Below are positions 37,025 through 46,355 of a DNA stretch of 64,000 nucleotides, one piece after another (positions within the stretch are counted from its first letter, which is position 1; every line of letters begins with the position of its first letter). Origin of the DNA: Pseudomonas serboccidentalis. Its GTDB lineage: Bacteria > Pseudomonadota > Gammaproteobacteria > Pseudomonadales > Pseudomonadaceae. The stretch lies in contig NZ_CP101655.1 of NCBI RefSeq assembly GCF_028830055.1, positions 62,001 through 126,000 of the forward strand, in the 5' to 3' direction. A model generated the notes under the pieces. The model was not told the origin of the DNA. It searched no databases and saw nothing but the letters and a program-made list of their open reading frames with translations. The position numbers were made by a program, and so were the translations under genes.

Positions 37025-38719
37025 TTAGTGCACCAGCATGCCGGTGAACCAGTAGGCCTGCGCCAAAGTGATCAGGCCGACGATCGTGGCAAAGAATAGG
37101 CTGTGCTTGAGGGTGAAGCGGAACAGATCCGATTCCTTGCCCACCAGGCCGGTCGCAGCGCAGGCCACGGCAATCGACTGTGGCGAGATCATTTTGCCGG
37201 TCACACCGCCGCTGGTATTGGCCGCCACCAGCAGGGTGTCGTTGACGCCGATCTGGTGGGCGGTGGTCGCTTGCAGCGAACTGAACAGGGCGTTGGATGA
37301 GGTATCCGAGCCGGTGAGGAACACGCCCAGCCAGCCAAGGAATGGCGAGAAGAACGGGAACGCCGCACCGGTGGCCGCCAGCACCAGGGCTATGGTCGAA
37401 GACATGCCCGAGTAGTTGGTGACGAAGGCGAAGGCCAGCACCATGCCGATCGACAGAATAGGCCAGCGCAGTTCGTAGAAGGTCTCTTTCAAAGTGGTAA
37501 GACCAGTTTTGAAATTGATCTTCAGCACCAGCATCGAGATCAGCGCGGAGAAGAAAATCGCCGTGCCGGTCGCGGAAATCGGGTCGAGCTTGAACACGGC
37601 CGGGATAGCGGTCGGCGTGGCAACGATCGGGGCGGTCTTGATCACCAATTGGTCAAGGTGCGGGATCGCAAAGTTGAACACCCAGGCGTACATCGAACCG
37701 CCAGCGGCGAACATGGCCTTGAAGGGCTTGAGGGTCCAGATGGTCACCAGCACGGTGAGGATCAGGAACGGCGACCAGGCCTTGAAAATTTCCCCGAGGC
37801 TGTAAGGCGATGCCACGGTGGTGCGCTTCTGGCCGAAGCCGCCGGCGCTGGCGGTAATTGCTGCACTCGACGTGGCGCCAGCGATTTGCGCGCCCGCAGT
37901 ACGTTTTGGTTGCCAGACTTTCAGGAACAGGGTCAGGCAGATCAGGCTGGCCAGGGCCGAGGTGATGTCCGGCAGCTCCGGGCCAATGAAATTCGAGGTG
38001 AAGTACTGGGTTACGGCGAAGCTCAGACCCGCAACCAGCGCTGCCGGCCAGGTTTCACGCACGCCGCGCAGGCCGTCCATCATGAACACCAGCCAGAACG
38101 GTACGAACAGCGACAGCAGTGGCAGTTGGCGACCGGTCATGGCGCCGATCTTGAACGCGTCGATACCGGTGACCTGGCCGGCCACGATGATCGGGATCCC
38201 CAGGGCACCGAACGCCACTGGCGCGGTGTTGGCAATCAGGCACAGGCCGGCGGCGTACAGCGGGTTGAAGCCGAGGCCGACCAGCAGTGCGGCCGTAATC
38301 GCCACGGGCGCGCCGAAACCGGCGGCACCTTCCAGAAACGCGCCGAAGCAGAAACCGATCAGCAGCACCTGCAGGCGCTGGTCGTCGGTGATCGACAGCA
38401 CCGAACTGCGAATGACCTCGAACTGGCCACTTTTGACCGTCAGTTTGTAGAGGAACACCGCCGCGACAATGATCCAGGCAATCGGCCACAGACCGTAGGC
38501 AAAGCCGTATCCGGCCGCGGCGAAAGCCATGTCGACCGGCATGTGGAAGGCGAAAATCGCCACGGCGATCGACAGCGCCAGCGTGATGCTGCCGGCCACA
38601 TGCCCCTTGAGGCGGAACACTGCCAGAGCGAGGAAGAAGAAAACGATGGGAATGACGGCCGCAAGAGCGGAGACGCCGAGACTGCCGAGCGGGGTATAGA
38701 ACTGTTGCCAGGTTTGCAT
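37025..38719 (-). CDS. lldP: L-lactate permease
   Basis: A 564-residue inner-membrane symporter of the LctP family that imports lactate with protons. About 13-14 hydrophobic segments are visible, starting [20 protein letters not shown] then [20 protein letters not shown]. Conserved blocks are [20 protein letters not shown] near residues 135-155 and [17 protein letters not shown] (about 465-485), ending with [20 protein letters not shown]. It heads the minus-strand lactate genes and is divergent from lldR across a 261-base promoter region that holds a GntR-type operator. Confidence 0.95.
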   Translation of the reverse strand: MQTWQQFYTPLGSLGVSALAAVIPIVFFFLALAVFRLKGHVAGSITLALSIAVAIFAFHMPVDMAFAAAGYGFAYGLWPIAWIIVAAVFLYKLTVKSGQFEVIRSSVLSITDDQRLQVLLIGFCFGAFLEGAAGFGAPVAITAALLVGLGFNPLYAAGLCLIANTAPVAFGALGIPIIVAGQVTGIDAFKIGAMTGRQLPLLSLFVPFWLVFMMDGLRGVRETWPAALVAGLSFAVTQYFTSNFIGPELPDITSALASLICLTLFLKVWQPKRTAGAQIAGATSSAAITASAGGFGQKRTTVASPYSLGEIFKAWSPFLILTVLVTIWTLKPFKAMFAAGGSMYAWVFNFAIPHLDQLVIKTAPIVATPTAIPAVFKLDPISATGTAIFFSALISMLVLKINFKTGLTTLKETFYELRWPILSIGMVLAFAFVTNYSGMSSTIALVLAATGAAFPFFSPFLGWLGVFLTGSDTSSNALFSSLQATTAHQIGVNDTLLVAANTSGGVTGKMISPQSIAVACAATGLVGKESDLFRFTLKHSLFFATIVGLITLAQAYWFTGMLVH

Positions 38720-38770
38720 ATGGGGTGGCCCCTAATTGTTGTTGGTCAGGCACTGTCAGCGTTCTTGGTT

Positions 38771-38787
38771 AATTGGTAATACCAATT
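38771..38787. promoter_or_regulatory. Probable LldR operator
   Basis: AATTGGT-AAT-ACCAATT, a perfect 7-bp inverted repeat with a three-base spacer, 52 bases before the lldP start and 194 before lldR. It fits the TTGGT-N3-ACCAA consensus bound by FadR-subfamily GntR regulators. LldR is the obvious binder by proximity. Confidence 0.7.
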
Positions 38788-38980
38788 TACAATCGCTGTT
38801 GGCTAGGGTAAAAGCCTTGATGACGGTGTGTCAATTTGTCGCCCTGAAACTTTTGTCGAATAAGCGGTGCAGATGACATCTGATCCGGTCGGGCGAATGC
38901 GCTCTGACAGGTGTCGGCGGGGCGCCGATAGGCCAGAATAGAGAGCCCGGCGAGCGGTCGGGATCGTGGAGAATTGAGTT

Positions 38981-39748
38981 ATGGGGTTTGATCAGATTCG
39001 TCAGCGCCGTTTGTCTGACGATATTGTCGAGCGACTCGAGGGGATGATCCTCGAGGGCACGCTGAAGTCCGGTGAGCGGCTTCCGGCTGAGCGTGCGCTG
39101 GCCGAGCAGTTCGGCGTATCGCGTCCGTCGTTGCGCGAAGCGATTCAAAAACTGGCGGCCAAGGGCTTGCTGGTCAGTCGCCAGGGCGGCGGCAACTATG
39201 TGGTGGAAACCCTGGGTTCGACGTTCAGCGATCCATTGCTATTGCTGCTTGAGAGCAATCCGGAGGCGCAACGCGACTTGCTGGAATTTCGGCATACTCT
39301 GGAGGCATCGTGCGCCTATTACGCGGCATTGCGCGCTACCGACGTGGATCGCGAGCGCCTTACTGCAGCGTTTGACGAGCTGCAGGATTGCTATGCACGG
39401 CATGATGAGGTCAGCCGGGTGGAAGAGGGCGCGGCGGATGCGAAGTTTCATCTGGCAATCGCCGAAGCCAGCCACAACGCGGTGCTGCTGCACACCATTC
39501 GCGGGCTGTTCGATCTGCTCAAACGCAACGTGGTGACCAACATCGGCGGCATGTACAAACAGCGCACGGAAACCCGCGACATGCTGATTTCTCAGCACCG
39601 GGAATTGTACCTGGCGATTATCGAGGGGCGTGCGGAGCAAGCGCGGGAAGTCTCCAGCCGACACATTCTGTATGTGCAGGAGGTGCTGGAAGAAGTGCGG
39701 CAAGAGGTTCAGCGCATGGCTCGGGCGGAGCGGCGCAAAGGAATGTAG
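38981..39748 (+). CDS. lldR: FadR-subfamily GntR regulator of lactate genes
   Basis: A 255-residue regulator. The N-terminal winged helix is QRRLSDDIVERLEGMILEG, then GERLPAERALAEQFGVSRPSLREAIQKLAAKGLL, the GntR DNA-reading motif; the C-terminal FCD ligand domain holds the metal-site pattern (DAKFHLAIAEASHNAVL and SQHRELYLAIIEGRAEQA). LldR represses lactate genes and is released by lactate. It is divergent from lldP. GGAG lies nine bases before the ATG. Confidence 0.9.
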   Translation: MGFDQIRQRRLSDDIVERLEGMILEGTLKSGERLPAERALAEQFGVSRPSLREAIQKLAAKGLLVSRQGGGNYVVETLGSTFSDPLLLLLESNPEAQRDLLEFRHTLEASCAYYAALRATDVDRERLTAAFDELQDCYARHDEVSRVEEGAADAKFHLAIAEASHNAVLLHTIRGLFDLLKRNVVTNIGGMYKQRTETRDMLISQHRELYLAIIEGRAEQAREVSSRHILYVQEVLEEVRQEVQRMARAERRKGM

Positions 39749-39760
39749 CTTTTAGACGCA

Positions 39761-39838
39761 AAAAGATCGCAGCCTTCGGCAGCTCCTGCAGGGGAATTCT
39801 CATTCCTGTGTAGGAGCTGCCGCAGGCTGCGATCTTTT
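39761..39838. repeat. REPIN-type inverted repeat pair
   Basis: Two 30-base arms in opposite orientation (39761-39790 and 39809-39838), beginning AAAAGATCGCAGCC and ending GGCTGCGATCTTTT, with only a few mismatches and an 18-base middle. This is the structure of a REPIN (two REP sequences flanking a spacer), mobilised in fluorescent pseudomonads by RAYT transposases. It lies between lldR and smpB, which converge, and may also terminate both transcripts. Confidence 0.85.
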
Positions 39839-39851
39839 CAGGCAGAAGAAA

Positions 39852-40334
39852 TTATTCTTCCTTGCCCTTGTTGCGCACAGCGCGCTGCAGCTCACGACCG
39901 GCGTCGCGTTCGCGCTCGGTGTCACGCTTGTCGTATTCCTTCTTGCCCTTGCCCAGAGCAATCTCGCACTTGACCATGTGCTTGCTCCAGTAGAAGGACA
40001 GGCAGACGCAGGCGTAGCCTTTCTGTTGCACGGCAGCGGCGAGTTTTTCCAGCTCGCGTTTGTTGAGCAGCAGTTTGCGGGTGCGGGTCGGATCGGCGAT
40101 GACGTGGGTACTGGCGGTCATCAACGGCGTGATGTGACTGCCGAGGAGCCAGGCTTCGCCATCCTTGAGCAGCACGTAACTGTCGACCAGTTGCAGCTTG
40201 CTTGCCCGCAGACTTTTTACTTCCCAGCCGGCCAGGACCAGACCAGCCTCGAACCGATGCTCGATGAAGTAATCGTGTCGCGCCTTTTTGTTCTGCGCGA
40301 TGGTCCCTGTTGGGTGTTTCTTCTGTTTAGCCAT
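39852..40334 (-). CDS. smpB: SsrA-binding protein
   Basis: A 160-residue SmpB. It binds the tRNA-like part of tmRNA and brings it to stalled ribosomes. The start ([25 protein letters not shown]), the OB-fold core ([19 protein letters not shown]) and the basic C-terminal tail ([22 protein letters not shown]) that probes the empty mRNA channel are all present. Its RNA partner ssrA is about 9 kb to the left. Confidence 0.98.
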   Translation of the reverse strand: MAKQKKHPTGTIAQNKKARHDYFIEHRFEAGLVLAGWEVKSLRASKLQLVDSYVLLKDGEAWLLGSHITPLMTASTHVIADPTRTRKLLLNKRELEKLAAAVQQKGYACVCLSFYWSKHMVKCEIALGKGKKEYDKRDTERERDAGRELQRAVRNKGKEE

Positions 40335-40453
40335 AGGGGCGGCATTATATGGAGATAAACGGTCCTCGGCTACGGTGATGCTGCGTGCTTGAGCAGGTTG
40401 AGTGAATCCCGGACAATGCGGCCTCTTTTTCTGATGCTTGGGCGTGATATTCG

Positions 40454-41857
40454 ATGTCGACAGACAAGGTTTCTGTCCACGGCAGTTGGGCTAGCCGCTG
40501 GGTTTTCATATTCGCCGCGACCGGTTCGGCCGTGGGCTTGGGCAGCATCTGGAAATTCCCCTACATGGTCGGGGTCTACGGTGGCGGCGCCTTCGTGCTG
40601 ATGTTTCTGGCCTGCATCGCCCTGATCGGGATCCCGGTCATGCTGGCTGAAACCCTGATCGGCCGGCGTGCGCGGCAGAGTCCGGCGAACGCTCTGAAGG
40701 TCCTGGCACGGGAGGCCGGGCATTCGGGCAAGTGGTCGTGGGGCGCATTTGCCGGAATGATCACGGCGTTGCTGATCCTGTCTTTCTATAGTGTGGTCGG
40801 CGGATGGTCGCTGGATTACATCATCGACATGGGGCGCGGGGATTTCCAGGGCGCCACGGCGGAGCAGGTCGGTGCTTATTTCGGCAATGTCATCTCCGAC
40901 CCTTGGCGCCTGACACTTTGGCACACAGTTTTTATGCTGCTGTCGGCTGTGGTGATCGCCAGGGGGGTGGTCGCCGGGCTTGAGCGCAGCCTGCGAATCA
41001 TGATGCCGCTGCTGTTCGTGATGGTGTTGGTGTTGCTGGGTTACAGCATGACCACCGGGCATTTCATGGAAGGCGTGCATTTCATGTTCGATTTCCACCC
41101 GGAAAAAGTCCTCGACGGCTTGTTGCCGGCCATGGGGCACGCGTTCTTTTCCCTGAGCGTGGGCGTCGGTTCGATCATGATCTACGGCGCTTACATGACC
41201 AAGGAAGCCTCGCTGTCCGGCACTGTGGTGGGTGTAGCGTTGCTCGATACCTTCGTATCGCTGGTGGCGGGGCTGGCGCTGTTCCCAATCGTATTTGCCG
41301 GCGGCTTGAACCCTAGCGAAGGCCCCGGCCTGATGTTCGTCAGTCTGCCATTTGCCTTTGGTAACGTGGTGTTCGGCCAGTTGATGGGCGTGGTGTTCTT
41401 TGTCCTGGTAGCGATTGCGGCCTGGAGCTCGGCGATTTCCCTGCTTGAGCCGATGGTTGCCTACCTGGTGGAACGCACCAAAATCAGCCGCGGCTGGGTG
41501 ACGTTCTGGCTGGCCTTCATTTGCTGGTTCGTCGGTCTGGGCACGGTGTTCTCCTTCAACATCTGGAAGGAAGCCAAATTTTTCGTGAACGAAGGCGGAC
41601 TGTTCCATCTCTACCAATGGGGGGCGGCGGGCGGTCTGGACTTCTTCGGTGTGATCGACTTCTTTACCTCGCGGATCATGCTGCCGCTCGGTGGCCTGTG
41701 CTTCGTGCTGTTTGCCGGTTGGGTGATGGGACGTGAGGCGGTGCGTGAGGAATTGGCGATCCGTAACCCGCTGCTGTTTGCTCTGTCCTTGTTCTTGATG
41801 CGCTATGTGGCGCCCATCGGCATTCTAGTAGTGTTTGCCACCCAGCTCTGGAAGTGA
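40454..41857 (+). CDS. Sodium-dependent transporter, NSS (SNF) family
   Basis: A 467-residue symporter of the neurotransmitter:sodium family. The first helix has [38 protein letters not shown], the sodium-binding signature of LeuT-like proteins ([12 protein letters not shown]). About eleven to twelve transmembrane segments follow. Bacterial members usually import amino acids; the substrate is not predictable here. It is followed after seven bases by ratA, but the two functions seem unrelated. Confidence 0.9.
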   Translation: MSTDKVSVHGSWASRWVFIFAATGSAVGLGSIWKFPYMVGVYGGGAFVLMFLACIALIGIPVMLAETLIGRRARQSPANALKVLAREAGHSGKWSWGAFAGMITALLILSFYSVVGGWSLDYIIDMGRGDFQGATAEQVGAYFGNVISDPWRLTLWHTVFMLLSAVVIARGVVAGLERSLRIMMPLLFVMVLVLLGYSMTTGHFMEGVHFMFDFHPEKVLDGLLPAMGHAFFSLSVGVGSIMIYGAYMTKEASLSGTVVGVALLDTFVSLVAGLALFPIVFAGGLNPSEGPGLMFVSLPFAFGNVVFGQLMGVVFFVLVAIAAWSSAISLLEPMVAYLVERTKISRGWVTFWLAFICWFVGLGTVFSFNIWKEAKFFVNEGGLFHLYQWGAAGGLDFFGVIDFFTSRIMLPLGGLCFVLFAGWVMGREAVREELAIRNPLLFALSLFLMRYVAPIGILVVFATQLWK

Positions 41858-41864
41858 CGCTTAC

Positions 41865-42299
41865 ATGACGACACATATTCAACGGTCGGCGCTGCTGCCG
41901 TACCCGGCGCAATTTCTCTATGACCTGGTCAACGACGTGGCGCGTTACCCAGAGTTTCTCCCTTGGTGTTCGTCCGCCGAGGTGCTGGAAAGCTCGCCTG
42001 AGCACATGCGCGCCAGCGTTGGTGTGGCCAAGGGCGGTCTTAGCCAGCATTTCGTCACGCGCAATACGCTGGTGCCGGGGCAGTCGATTGAAATGAATCT
42101 GGAAGAAGGTCCGTTCAACCAGTTGCACGGCGTATGGGTGTTCAAACCACTCGGTGAAAAGGCCTGCAAAATCAGCCTGGATCTGTCGTTCGATTACGCC
42201 GGCCCGATAGTCAGAGCGACCCTCGGCCCGTTGTTCAATCAGGCGGCGAATACGCTGGTGGATGCGTTTTGCCAGCGCGCCAAGCAGATGCATGGTTGA
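41865..42299 (+). CDS. ratA: RatA-like START/polyketide-cyclase-fold protein
   Basis: A 144-residue protein of the coenzyme Q-binding (COQ10/RatA) family. MTTHIQRSALLPYPAQFLYDLVNDVARYPEFLPWCSSAEVLE is the family start; MNLEEGPFNQLHGVWVF and LDLSFDYAG follow. In E. coli RatA was described as blocking 70S assembly, while mitochondrial COQ10 binds ubiquinone, so the true role is debated. It overlaps rnfH by eight bases, the usual ratA-rnfH pair near smpB. Confidence 0.88.
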   Translation: MTTHIQRSALLPYPAQFLYDLVNDVARYPEFLPWCSSAEVLESSPEHMRASVGVAKGGLSQHFVTRNTLVPGQSIEMNLEEGPFNQLHGVWVFKPLGEKACKISLDLSFDYAGPIVRATLGPLFNQAANTLVDAFCQRAKQMHG

Positions 42300-42606
42300 G
42301 CCGGTGATCGAGATAGAGGTGGTGTATGCCGCCGTGGATCGGCAGGTCTTGCGCACTGTCAGCGTCCCTGAAGGGACGACGGTGCGTGAGGCGGCGCTGA
42401 CGTCCGGTATCGGGGCTGAATTCCCGGAGCTGGACTTGAGCGAGTGTCCACTGGGCATCTTCGGCAAAGTGGTTGCTGATCCACGGGTTCGCCTGATTCA
42501 GGCGGGCGATCGCCTCGAGATCTACCGGCCATTGCTGGCGGATCCGAAAGAAGTGCGACGCTTGCGGGCAGCCAAGGCTGCCGAGGCGAAAGCGCGAAAT
42601 CAGTAG
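42292..42606 (+). CDS. rnfH: RnfH family ubiquitin-fold protein
   Basis: A 104-residue protein of the UPF0125/RnfH family with a ubiquitin-like fold. MVEPVIEIEVVYAAVDRQVLRT, then LGIFGKVVADPRVRLIQAGDRLEIYRPLLADPKEVRR match the family well. The start at 42292 overlaps the end of ratA. The function is not established; the gene pair with ratA is conserved across gammaproteobacteria. Confidence 0.9.
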   Translation: MVEPVIEIEVVYAAVDRQVLRTVSVPEGTTVREAALTSGIGAEFPELDLSECPLGIFGKVVADPRVRLIQAGDRLEIYRPLLADPKEVRRLRAAKAAEAKARNQ

Positions 42607-42627
42607 CCTGGCCAGATCGCGGACAAT

Positions 42628-42657
42628 AAAAAACCCGGAATTTCCGGGTTTTTTATT
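42628..42657. terminator. Bidirectional terminator between rnfH and bamE
   Basis: An AT-rimmed stem, AAAAAACCCGGAA-facing-TTCCGGGTTTTTT, with A-run on the left and T-run on the right, serving both convergent genes. Confidence 0.92.
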
Positions 42658-42667
42658 GCGTCGCAAA

Positions 42668-43195
42668 TTATTGCGGCGAGGTGTCCAGCGGTTCAGGCGT
42701 CGGAACCGGAACGGTTTCAACACCGTCCACGTCCTTCTGGATCGAGTCCAGCAAGGAACCTGGTTTAGCGGGTTGTTCCGGCTTCGGCTTCTCGGCGTTT
42801 TCAGCAGGGGCGGTCACGCTGGTGCCACTGTCCTTGCCGAGAATGGCTTCGTCACGGCTTACGCCCGGCATGAAGTCACCGGACAGGCTGACGAGCTGGT
42901 CGTTAGAGTTGAAAATAACACTCATGCGTTCCTGTTGGCGTTCACCGCCGCCAGGTTGCAGGCTGTACAGATAATCCCAGCGATCGGCATGGAACGTGTC
43001 GGTCAGCAGAGGGTTACCCATGATAAACCGTACTTGCCGGCGGGTCATTCCCGGGCGTAACTGGTCTATCATGTCCTGCGTGACGACATTGCCCTGCTGG
43101 ATGTCGATTTTGTAAACCCCGGGGAATGAACAACCGGCGAGTGCGAGCAGTCCCACAAAGGTGAAACTGGTTAGCAAGAGCTTGGTGTTTTGCAT
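42668..43195 (-). CDS. bamE: Outer membrane assembly lipoprotein BamE (OmlA)
   Basis: A 175-residue lipoprotein of the BAM complex that inserts beta-barrel proteins. The lipobox is LALAGC, with Cys 22 as lipid anchor. The SmpA/OmlA domain shows [44 protein letters not shown]. Past about residue 110 the protein has a Pseudomonas-type acidic and proline-rich tail. It is divergent from fur, a conserved pairing in Pseudomonas. Confidence 0.97.
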   Translation of the reverse strand: MQNTKLLLTSFTFVGLLALAGCSFPGVYKIDIQQGNVVTQDMIDQLRPGMTRRQVRFIMGNPLLTDTFHADRWDYLYSLQPGGGERQQERMSVIFNSNDQLVSLSGDFMPGVSRDEAILGKDSGTSVTAPAENAEKPKPEQPAKPGSLLDSIQKDVDGVETVPVPTPEPLDTSPQ

Positions 43196-43292
43196 CGGTG
43201 GGCGACTTCCACTATCTTGGCTGGGACAACGTAAACGCCGATCATACCCGCATTAAGAGAAGCTGCGAAGCAGCATCGCGAGAAAGCTGACC

Positions 43293-43697
43293 ATGGTTGA
43301 AAATAGCGAACTACGCAAAGCCGGCCTCAAAGTGACCCTGCCACGGGTCAAGATCCTGCAAATGCTCGACTCTACCGAGCAGCGTCACATGAGTGCCGAG
43401 GACGTCTACAAGGCGTTGATGGAAGCTGGCGAGGACGTCGGTCTGGCCACGGTTTACCGTGTTCTGACCCAGTTCGAAGCGGCTGGCCTCGTGGTCCGTC
43501 ACAACTTCGACGGTGGCCACGCGGTATTCGAATTGGCCGACGGTGGCCACCACGACCATATGGTCAACGTGGAAACCGGTGAAGTCGTCGAATTCGTCAG
43601 TCCGGAAATCGAAAAGCTCCAGAAGGCAATTGCCGAGGAGCACGGTGTTGATCTGGTAGATCACAATCTGGTGCTGTACGTACGCAAGAAAAAGTAA
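43293..43697 (+). CDS. fur: Ferric uptake regulator
   Basis: A 134-residue Fur. MVENSELRKAGLKVTLPRVKILQMLD opens the winged-helix DNA-binding domain; GHHDHMVNVETGEVVEF carries the metal-binding histidines, and the dimerisation domain ends with VLYVRKKK. As in P. aeruginosa Fur, the CxxC pair found in E. coli Fur is absent. It represses iron uptake genes when iron is plentiful. Confidence 0.98.
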   Translation: MVENSELRKAGLKVTLPRVKILQMLDSTEQRHMSAEDVYKALMEAGEDVGLATVYRVLTQFEAAGLVVRHNFDGGHAVFELADGGHHDHMVNVETGEVVEFVSPEIEKLQKAIAEEHGVDLVDHNLVLYVRKKK

Positions 43698-43731
43698 GCA
43701 TGTCGCGCGAACTTCAGGTTCGCGAAACGAA

Positions 43732-43757
43732 CGAAGGCGACCCAAGGGTCGCCTTCG
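43732..43757. terminator. Bidirectional terminator between fur and recN
   Basis: CGAAGGCGACCC-AA-GGGTCGCCTTCG, a perfect 12-bp stem followed on the plus strand by a broken T tract. Confidence 0.82.
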
Positions 43758-43772
43758 TGCTTTCTGCTTTTC

Positions 43773-45446
43773 TTACGCTTTTGCGGTAACCACCATCTTT
43801 TTCGCGTGAGCCAAAGACTCTTTGGTCAGATCGATGCCACCCAGCATCCGCGCCACTTCTTCTATACGGTCGTTCTTGCTCAGTTTGGACACGGCGGTGT
43901 GAGTCGCTTGCTCGCCGCGCACCTTGTGCACAAATAAATGCTGATGCCCCTGCGCCGCGACCTGCGGCAAGTGCGTCACGGTCAGTACCTGCCCGCGATC
44001 GCCCAGGCGCCGCAGCAACTGGCCGACAATCTCCGCAGTCGGCCCGCCAATGCCCACGTCCACTTCGTCGAATACCAGTGTTGGCACCCGTGAGGTTTGC
44101 GCAGTGATCACCTGGATCGCCAGGCTGATCCGCGAGAGCTCGCCACCGGAGGCCACTTTGGCCAGCGCCTTCAGCGGCTGGCCAGGGTTGGCGCTGACCA
44201 GCAGCTCGACTTGTTCCAGGCCATTAGGCAGCAATTCATCGCTGCTGTTGGCACGTAGCTCGATGGTGAAGCGGCCACCGGGCATGCCCAGACGCTGGAT
44301 CTCCTGTTCCACGGCGCTGGCGAGGCTGCCGGCCGCCTGATGGCGCAAGTCGCTCAGTTCCCGCGCCTTCTCTTGATAGTGGCGGGCATAAGAAGCCAGT
44401 TCTTCGCCCAGGCGCTCGATGGATTCGTCGTTGGCGTTGAGCGTTTCGATTTCATCCAGCAGTTTCTGCTGCATCTCGGCGACTTCGGTGGGCTGGATCC
44501 GGTGCTTGCGTGCCAGGGTGTAGATCGCGTCGAGGCGTTCTTCCAGATATTGCAGACGTGCCGGATCGGCATCGAAGTTATCAAGGAAGCGGTTGAGCTC
44601 GCCGACCGCTTCTTCGACCTGGATCTGTGCGCTGGTCAGCAGGCTGCTGGCCTCGCCCAATGCGCCAATCGAGTTGTTCACACTCGACAGGCGGTTGAGG
44701 CTGGCGGTCAGGGCGTTCAGCACGTTGCCGGAGTCGCTCTCGCTGCACTGTTCGACCACTTGTCGGCAAATGCCAAGCAGGGTTTCGGCGTTGGTCAGGT
44801 TTTTGTGTTCCTGCTCCAGCTGTTCCAGCTCGTTTTCGCCGAGACCGAGGTTTTCCAGCTCTTCGAGCTGGTAGCTGAGCAGTTGGTGGCGCGCGCGTTG
44901 TTCGTCGCCGGAATTGGAGAGGCGCTCCAGTTCCTGGCGGGTCTGGCGCCAGCGTTGAGCGGCCAGTTGAACCTGGCGGGCCAGATCGGTCGCGCCGGCG
45001 TATTCATCCAGCAGGCGTCGATGGGTATCGGTTTTCAGCAGGGACTGGTGTTCGTGCTGGCTGTGGATATCGATCAGCAGTTCGCCGAGGGCCTTGAGAT
45101 CGCCGAGCGGGCAGGGTGTGCCGTTGATATAGCCGCGCGAGCGTCCTTCCGCCGTGATGACTCGGCGCAGGATGCACGGGCCGTCGTTTTCGAGGTCGCG
45201 CTCGGCCAGCCAGGCATGAGCCTCCGGGATGTCGACCAGATCGAAGGTGGCGAGGATGTCGGCCTTGTCGGCGCCCGGGCGGACCACGCCGCTGTCGGCG
45301 CGATCACCGAGGGTCAGGCCCAGGGCGTCGAGCATGATCGACTTGCCGGCGCCGGTTTCCCCTGTGATCACGCTCATCCCGCGATCAAGCTCGAGATCGA
45401 GATGTTCAACGATGGCGTAGTTGTGTACGGACAGGTGCACCAGCAT
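43773..45446 (-). CDS. recN: DNA repair protein RecN
   Basis: A 557-residue SMC-like ATPase for double-strand break repair. Walker A is ITGETGAGKSIML (about 28-40), followed by a long central coiled coil with ELENLGLGENELEQLEQEH; the C-terminal head has KVASGGELSRISLA (signature) and TLVFDEVDVGIGGPTAEIVG (Walker B). Length is normal. SOS control is expected, but I did not find a convincing LexA box upstream by eye. Confidence 0.97.
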   Translation of the reverse strand: MLVHLSVHNYAIVEHLDLELDRGMSVITGETGAGKSIMLDALGLTLGDRADSGVVRPGADKADILATFDLVDIPEAHAWLAERDLENDGPCILRRVITAEGRSRGYINGTPCPLGDLKALGELLIDIHSQHEHQSLLKTDTHRRLLDEYAGATDLARQVQLAAQRWRQTRQELERLSNSGDEQRARHQLLSYQLEELENLGLGENELEQLEQEHKNLTNAETLLGICRQVVEQCSESDSGNVLNALTASLNRLSSVNNSIGALGEASSLLTSAQIQVEEAVGELNRFLDNFDADPARLQYLEERLDAIYTLARKHRIQPTEVAEMQQKLLDEIETLNANDESIERLGEELASYARHYQEKARELSDLRHQAAGSLASAVEQEIQRLGMPGGRFTIELRANSSDELLPNGLEQVELLVSANPGQPLKALAKVASGGELSRISLAIQVITAQTSRVPTLVFDEVDVGIGGPTAEIVGQLLRRLGDRGQVLTVTHLPQVAAQGHQHLFVHKVRGEQATHTAVSKLSKNDRIEEVARMLGGIDLTKESLAHAKKMVVTAKA

Positions 45447-45605
45447 AAAGGCCGCTCCCAGGCTTTAGGTCTGGTTATTTATACAGTGTTTTGTTTCGGG
45501 CTGACAATGCCCTCGCTTAGCTCGATTTGCTTGATCCGATCAAATGCTTAGTCCGGCCGGGAATGACAATGCAGCACTTTTTTGTAGGGTTAATCATTGC
45601 AGGCC

Positions 45606-45633
45606 CTTGAAGCCTGATTTTGCGGCCCCATAT
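45606..45633 (+). promoter_or_regulatory. Sigma-32 heat-shock promoter of grpE
   Basis: CTTGAA at 45606-45611 and CCCCATAT at 45626-45633 with a 14-base spacer, a close match to the RpoH consensus. It is about 54 bases before the grpE start. Confidence 0.88.
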
Positions 45634-45686
45634 ATCGGGGCAGAAGCGCGAGTCGAGCTCGCGGACGTAATTGAAAGGAGAATTCT

Positions 45687-46253
45687 ATGGCTGACGAACA
45701 GACAGTAGATACGCAAAATCCAGAAGCCAATCAGGCGCCCGAGACTTCGGGTGATGACCTGGCGACCCGTGTACAAGTGCTCGAAGAGCAGTTGGCCGCC
45801 GCGCAGGATCAGTCTCTGCGTGTAGCTGCCGATCTGCAGAACGTCCGCCGTCGTGCCGAGCAGGATGTCGAGAAAGCGCACAAATTTGCGCTGGAAAAAT
45901 TCGCCGGCGACCTGCTGCCGATCGTCGATAGCCTGGAGCGCGGCCTCGAGCTGTCGAGCCCGGACGACGAAAGCATTCGTCCGATGCGCGAAGGCATCGA
46001 GCTGACCCTGAAAATGTTCCACGACACCCTCAAGCGCTATCAGCTTGAAGCGATCGATCCGCATGGCGAACCGTTCAACGCCGTTCACCATCAAGCGATG
46101 GCCATGCAGGAAAGCGCCGACGTAGAACCGAACAGCGTTCTGAAGGTGTTCCAGAAGGGCTACCAGCTCAATGGTCGCCTGTTGCGTCCGGCGATGGTGG
46201 TGGTCAGCAAGGCGCCGGCGCCAATTTCGCCTTCGATTGACGAGAAGGCTTGA
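45687..46253 (+). CDS. grpE: Nucleotide exchange factor GrpE
   Basis: A 188-residue GrpE, which releases ADP from DnaK. The N-terminal coiled coil spans about residues 25-70 ([19 protein letters not shown] and [19 protein letters not shown]), and the C-terminal beta domain ends with [26 protein letters not shown] precedes the ATG. It is first in the grpE-dnaK-dnaJ cluster. Its stop codon lies within the -35 element of the dnaK promoter. Confidence 0.98.
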   Translation: MADEQTVDTQNPEANQAPETSGDDLATRVQVLEEQLAAAQDQSLRVAADLQNVRRRAEQDVEKAHKFALEKFAGDLLPIVDSLERGLELSSPDDESIRPMREGIELTLKMFHDTLKRYQLEAIDPHGEPFNAVHHQAMAMQESADVEPNSVLKVFQKGYQLNGRLLRPAMVVVSKAPAPISPSIDEKA

Positions 46254-46276
46254 AATTAGCCGTAAGGCCCCCATTT
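46249..46276 (+). promoter_or_regulatory. Sigma-32 heat-shock promoter of dnaK
   Basis: CTTGAAA at 46249-46255 and CCCCATTT at 46269-46276 with a 13-base spacer. The -35 element overlaps the grpE stop codon (46251-46253). This lets dnaK be made from its own start as well as by read-through. Confidence 0.9.
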
Positions 46277-46355
46277 AGAAGTCAAGCGTTTAAGTATTAC
46301 CGCAGTTAGCCACCACTGCTGCGGCAACAAAATCCAAAGTTTCGGGAGAGTGAAC

